A stretch of 64,000 nt of DNA from assembly GCA_963920765.1 (NCBI GenBank), contig OY987243.1, positions 16,616,001 to 16,680,000 of the forward strand, read 5' to 3'. The notes under the pieces were generated by a model. That model did not search any database and had not been told where the DNA came from. It saw only the letters and a list, made by a program, of their open reading frames with translations. The stretch comes from Ulota crispa. Lineage: Eukaryota; Streptophyta; Bryopsida; Orthotrichales; Orthotrichaceae. This document shows positions 59,263 through 64,000 of the stretch, in pieces (position 1 is the stretch's first letter; every line of letters begins with the position of its first letter). The translations under genes were made by a program, and so were the position numbers.

Positions 59263-61066
59263 GTATGCATAGATTTAAAGTATTTTTTGCTATTGCTAGC
59301 TACAAGCCAGTAAAGACATTTAGGATGAAAAACAAATCTCCTCAATCAAATTTAATCCCCTAAAGTTCCATCGTTGCCTTGGGAACAAATGAAAGTTTCG
59401 ATACTAGACTCACATAGTCTCAATTTTTGGCATATTTTTTTGAAACTTTATCATAAGAAAGAAAGACACACTAACTTTCTAGAAATGGATTAATCAAAGT
59501 TCCAATTGGTCCCTAGAAGCAAATAACTTGCCACTTTAAACACAAAAATGGTCAAAGTTGGGCACCTAAAAAAACCACAAAAAGTTGAAATAAATTCAGT
59601 TTTTTTTCTTTCCCATATATTGTGCATTTTTTTATAAGTGAGTGATGTGGAAGTTTCAAAGCATCTTGTTTAGCATGGAGTTGTAGCATCTTTCTCAAAA
59701 AACTGTGTACGGAATTTGTTGTTTAACTCGATTTTCACAGTTTTAAAAATAAACGTGTTCCACATGGTTTAGTTTGTTTTTATAGTCGATCTCATGTTTG
59801 GAATTATCATGTTTCAGTTGTATCTTTAAACCATTAAGAAATTGGTTTTCCCATCAACCTTATGTCTACTTCTAATCAACAATTTTTTGAAGAATGAAAA
59901 TCAAGAGTGGTTTTTATTTTGTTTTAACTTCTTGATTTTCAATTCAAATTTTCAACATGTCTTTGTCTGAGTCAAAATCATTGGTGCAGGTGTTATAAGT
60001 TAAGAAATTTCAAGATTGTATAATCTAGTCATAAAATGTGCTAAATAATCGGATTCCTTCAAATAAATGCAGTTATCTGCAAATTATAACACTAAAAGGT
60101 TTCAAATTTTCTTTCAAGCATTTTAATACTAGTTTAATGTAAGATTCTACAGTTAAATATGCAACAAAGATAACAAGTTAAGTTATTTTTTCTCTTTACA
60201 ATAAAAATACAATATTGAGTTGATTTTAATGAAAAAGGCCTTGGAGTATTTAGGATTAAGTAATAAGACAATTAAAACTGCTAAAATTTACATTATGATT
60301 TTGCGGTATACAAAAATAAGTGAATACTAAAAACACTAGAAGATATTAAAGAGTGTTTACAAAATGGGTATATATTAGTTTATTCTTAGAACGAAGGTAG
60401 AATATTAGGACCCCTTCAGAACCAGAAGGGGATACAGTATTGTCAAGCAACCAATTTCACATATAAATCCAAAATACTAAACATGCTGCAAATTTGCCCA
60501 CACTACCTTCGCAACCATAGGCTGTAGAGAGGTTACAAACTCATAAAGCATTAATTCCACTAGAAAACATTAACATGACATTGTAAAGTCTTCTACACAC
60601 ATTAATACAAGCACATCACAAATAGTGTGCCTTTTGTAGCATATCACCACAGACCCTATCAAGACAAAAAATAGCTGAGTGAAGTTTTTGAAGCTACGGT
60701 GCATGACTCTTATAACCAACAACTCCCATTTCAAGTGGTTAGTCTAAGGGTTTGTCAAAAAAAAGTTATAAAAAAATCTAGTCCACCAAGATGAAGCTTA
60801 GGATTTGTCTTGTTTAATGGTGGAATTACTTTTGAGCTAATAAATATATGTGTTGTGCTTTAGTATTTCTTGTTTGACTAATAATTGTTGGTTATAAGTG
60901 TCATGCACAATACGACAACAAGAAAAAACCAGAACAAAAGGATTTAAAGCAAAATTGAGGTTTTGTTGTTCTTTGTACAAACAATTTTGCTATATAGTAC
61001 CTCAAAAAGAACTCCAAAGCAGTAAAAATCTTCTCGAATGGAACTTCTCACCACAAAATTTTCCCA
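59263..61066. repeat. Spacer with one candidate inverted-repeat element (about 60699-60908)
   Basis: GTGCATGACTCTTATAACCAACAA at 60699 and its near inverse TTGTTGGTTATAAGTGTCATGCAC ending at 60908 enclose about 210 bp. No clear target duplication was found. The rest of the interval shows nothing. Confidence 0.5.
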
Positions 61067-61069
61067 TTA

Positions 61070-61343
61070 GGGCATCATCAATCCAGCACAGGGTATTTGG
61101 CGAGGCCTGGGACTGCAAAAACACTGCTATTTTTTGACTAGTATATAATTAGAAAATGAGATTACTATCATTGGAAGCGTATACAAAAACTCGTTAAACA
61201 AATAAAATGACATATGGTATTGGAGATTGGACAAACAAACTAACACTCATTGAAAAAATAACTAAAAGATAAACAACACGGCAAACCATACCTAATAAAG
61301 AACAATTAGATAGTGGCACTCCAAATTTTGATTGATGATGCCC
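61070..61343. mobile_element. PIF/Harbinger-type MITE (GGGCATCATCAATC family)
   Basis: The termini GGGCATCATCAATC and GATTGATGATGCCC are perfect inverses. TTA flanks both sides (61067-61069 and 61344-61346), the other common PIF/Harbinger duplication. Confidence 0.82.
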
Positions 61344-61469
61344 TTAGGAGTGGGCAAAATCGCTCAAAACACCTCCATAGATTTGGATGAAAGTTTCAAT
61401 TCATGCACTGCGAAATCCCATTCGTGGAAGAGAAAGTGATCCAGAAAGTTATACAGCGTTCATCGGACA

Positions 61470-62570
61470 TCAATGGCTTTTCATCCGTGCATCCCAGCTT
61501 TCGTCCACGTGCATCATTTGTATCGTTCAGTGAGGTCTAAAAATGGAGCAGGAGAACGGTTCGGAAACCTTGACGTGGCGAAGCGTCGTGATTCGCTCGG
61601 TAGCTCTATCTGGTCAAAGGCGTGCCCAAAGGGGTGGAGATTGAGCTGGCTTTCCTGCAGGCATGGGGCCATGGGCTGTGGAAACCCGGTGTAAAGATGG
61701 CAACTTGCACTGTCCAGCCTTACTATTTAGGCATTTAAAGATACCAGGGCAGCTGAGCTGGGCAGGAGTCCCTGGAGTTTCCCGGAGAGATTAGGCTGCC
61801 CGCAATTAGGCTGTGCGGCGAGGCTACAGCTCCTACGCCTGCACCAGTACTGCAGTCCAACAGCACCCCCAGGACCCGCAGGACCCGCAGGACCCCCGGG
61901 CCAGCAGCTTCCTCTCCCGGCAGGGTTCAGGCAGATCTCCGCACCAGAACTGTCAGTACGATGACGTCGACGTCGGTGGCGGGGCATTTCCGGGAGGAAC
62001 ATTCTGCGGGCGACGTGGCTACTGGCCACCCTACACTGGAACAGGGCGTGCTGCCATGCGAGCGAGAGAGCCAGGCTTTCTGAATTCCCTTGCCCACCCT
62101 CATCATCACATGATGGGTCTCATGATTCTCATCAATGCTCCATCGCCATGGTATGCCCCCCCCATCTCGTGCCTCGTGGCATGCCTCGTGGCAGCCTGCC
62201 AGTCGCGTGGCCCCCTCCTCCCTCCCCATATGCCGGGGTTATCCGGCTCCGGTAACAATGTCGGCAACTCGGAACCACTCTCACCGATCACCGTGGTATG
62301 ACCAGTCAATGTCACACCTCACCAAGCCTGGTCCTCGCAAAGCCTTCCTTGCCCTTGCCCCCTTGCCCTGCCCTTGCCCTGCATGGTGCATGCGGTGTCC
62401 TAATTCTGGGCTTTTCCTTGGGATTTGGGAAGGGTTGCAAGTTATACCGTGTGTCCAGATCCCAGTATCAGTGCTCATGCGCTTGCCCCAACACACGCTT
62501 CCTTTGTTCACAGCCAGCATTTGGAATGGATGGCCACCCCTCTAGAAAGGCCGCAGCTTCTCCATCCTAG
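61470..62570. other. GC-rich island, coding status unknown
   Basis: This 1.1-kb block is clearly richer in G and C than everything around it. It has open frames on both strands, as GC-rich DNA does by chance. The longest plus frame (61813-62301, 162 codons) includes a QDPQDPQDP run from a CAGGACCCG repeat and has no known domain. CCTTGCCC repeats lie at 62345-62386. It could be a first exon or CpG-rich promoter of a gene outside reach, a non-coding RNA, or a GC-rich repeat. Confidence 0.35.
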
Positions 62571-62666
62571 TTCACTTGCACCGGCTTTGCCGATGGTTTA
62601 GTAAAACAAGTCAACAGGTAGGTAGCTTGAAACTATTGCCTGAGAAATTACAAATCATACCCCTAA

Positions 62667-63453
62667 GGGCATCCTCAATCCAAACAGTACTGCATCAAAG
62701 CTTGGCAACGGCAATTACAGATATTTGTCCTATGACCTTGAGCAAAGCAAGCAACATACCACCTCCTCCAACCCAATGCACATCGGTAGAGAGGAATGTA
62801 AACTTTGTTTTTGTCAAGTTTTCACGACAAGATCTCTATCTCTATTTTTGACTTGTAAAGTAGTCGTTATTTCTTTAACAACTACTCCCTCCGTCCCAAA
62901 ATGATCTTCTTGTTACTCAAAATGTTATAGATTAAGCTCAAAAAGAACAATTTTTTGAATTTTTTTGGACCTATGAATAGAGTTTGATGTCCTCTTATTG
63001 TTCTGAAATTTTGAGTTTCAAATTAGTTTTTCAAAGTGTGGTTTCAAAGTGCTTGAAAATTGAATTTTTGAGGCATTTTTGAAGAGCACCGGTAGCCACT
63101 CACTTGATGGCATGGGATTTGTTAGCATGCTCATGCTTTTGGACTATGTGCAAGTGTTGCTAGCTCCCTTCCTCCTCCAACAGGAAGATCATTTTGGGAC
63201 ACTAAATAAAGGCCAACAGGAAGATCATTTTGGGACAGATGGAGTATATAGTTACATAGCAATTTGAAGGACTCTTGAGGGTTGCTAAAACTATTGGGTG
63301 TGGGCTAAATTTTTTTATCCCCTTTAAGATCACATCCCATCCCATCCCATCCCATATGCAAGGTGCATTGGACGAAGTTTGCAGTTCTCAAACTAGGACC
63401 CATTGTGAAAGTGATGTTATAGAGTCAATATACCTCCTAGACTGAGAATGCTC
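62667..63453. mobile_element. Possible PIF/Harbinger-type MITE split by a Stowaway insertion
   Basis: The left end is GGGCATCCTCAATCC and the right end inverted is GAGCATTCTCAGTCT, 11 of 15 matching. Both are flanked by TAA (62664-62666 and 63454-63456). Without the Stowaway element the length would be about 425 bp, in the range of its relatives here. Confidence 0.5.
62885..63244. mobile_element. Stowaway-type MITE, second copy
   Basis: Starts CTCCCTCCGTCCCAAAATGA and ends with the inverse of ACTCCATCTGTCCCAAAATGA. TA occurs at 62883-62884 and 63245-63246. It is inverted relative to 27755-28110, with the same duplicated AGGAAGATCATTTTGGGAC block at one end. Confidence 0.88.
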
Positions 63454-63456
63454 TAA

Positions 63457-64000
63457 TATTGTGTGTATGTGTGTTTTTTTTTTAATTTACAAAAGTCCAA
63501 AAAATAATTCCATTGATTTATCCCTTTTATGACAACATAAATTTAAAAATAAGGTGCTTGTTATTCCTACAACCATTTTAAACATTGTCCATTATCATAA
63601 CATTTGCTCATTGATATTCCTATGTGTAGCCAAGTTGTTTTAAAAGGAACTAATTGGGAATGCTAGCATATGTATGTATGAGATGTTATAGCAAATTTAA
63701 GATTTGATGTAATATGTGACTTATATGGCTTACTTTGAAATTTGTAAATTCAAATGTAAATGAGGCACACTGATAAGTAGAATTCAACCACGTGGTTGAA
63801 TTCGGATAACACATCATTTATGTTTTTTTAAATCAATTTCACAAGTATTTTTAAATGTTAAGGAGCAAATCAAATTTAATTTGAACTTCAAGTTTTCAAT
63901 GATGGGCTAAAATATGCTATAAACTTAAAACCCTACATAGAGAGAAACCATGTGAGGAGTTATTTCCTTCCAACATCAAATTTTTGCACACTCTGATCAT
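63457..64000. other. Spacer to the window end, nothing recognised
   Basis: AT-rich with a poly-T run at about 63472-63481. A CATCC microsatellite lies just before, at about 63327-63352. No gene. Confidence 0.4.

Noticed and set aside
27735-63267. Similar 61-62 residue open frames at 27735-27920 (minus) and 63079-63267 (plus)
   Set aside because: Their similarity comes from two copies of the same Stowaway MITE. Such elements are non-coding and the frame includes the inverted terminus.

Overview
This window is nuclear DNA from a land plant. The evidence is spliced plant gene families with GT-AG introns (plastid-type MsrA, an Alfin-like PHD protein, an FBL3-type F-box/LRR protein and a MurG-type glycosyltransferase remnant), AT-rich spacers, a chromodomain-bearing Ty3/gypsy element and many MITEs with plant-type termini. 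Nothing in the sequence fixes the lineage, so I do not name a species.

Layout. 1-5419 is a minus-strand Ty3/gypsy chromovirus-type LTR retrotransposon whose left LTR is cut by the window edge. It has the order gag, zinc knuckle, protease, RT, RNase H, integrase, chromodomain, and it is riddled with nonsense changes. 5459-7032 holds terminal-inverted-repeat elements, one nested in another. 8932-9600 (minus) carries the last exons of a MurG-like gene, with weaker colinear fragments further upstream. 10870-15887 (minus) is a decayed multi-exon MULE transposase/SWIM gene. 18939-20044 is three PIF/Harbinger-type MITEs placed end to end, separated only by TAA. 20749-22938 (plus) is an intact three-exon MsrA gene. 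24-28.6 kb is a MITE field. 29446-31771 (minus) is an intact five-exon Alfin-like gene with a Mutator-type MITE just beyond its putative core promoter. 33.1-38.5 kb is a set of large, partly inverted and nested repeats. 40459-40629 is a 19-bp minisatellite, followed by a seven-exon F-box/LRR gene (41298-44507, plus). 45.3-64 kb is almost gene-free and repeat-rich, apart from a GC-rich island at 61.4-62.6 kb whose coding status is unclear.

The three intact genes are functionally unrelated housekeeping or regulatory genes: plastid protein repair, chromatin reading and ubiquitin-ligase targeting. They do not form a cluster. The distinctive content is the repeat fraction. It includes several Mutator-type families with GGGAA-like termini and 8-9 bp target duplications, PIF/Harbinger-type MITEs with TAA/TTA duplications, Stowaway-type MITEs with TA duplications, and foldback elements that share a core but have different ends. 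I found no CRISPR array, rRNA gene or convincing tRNA gene. All similarity calls are from reading the sequence and were not checked by database search.
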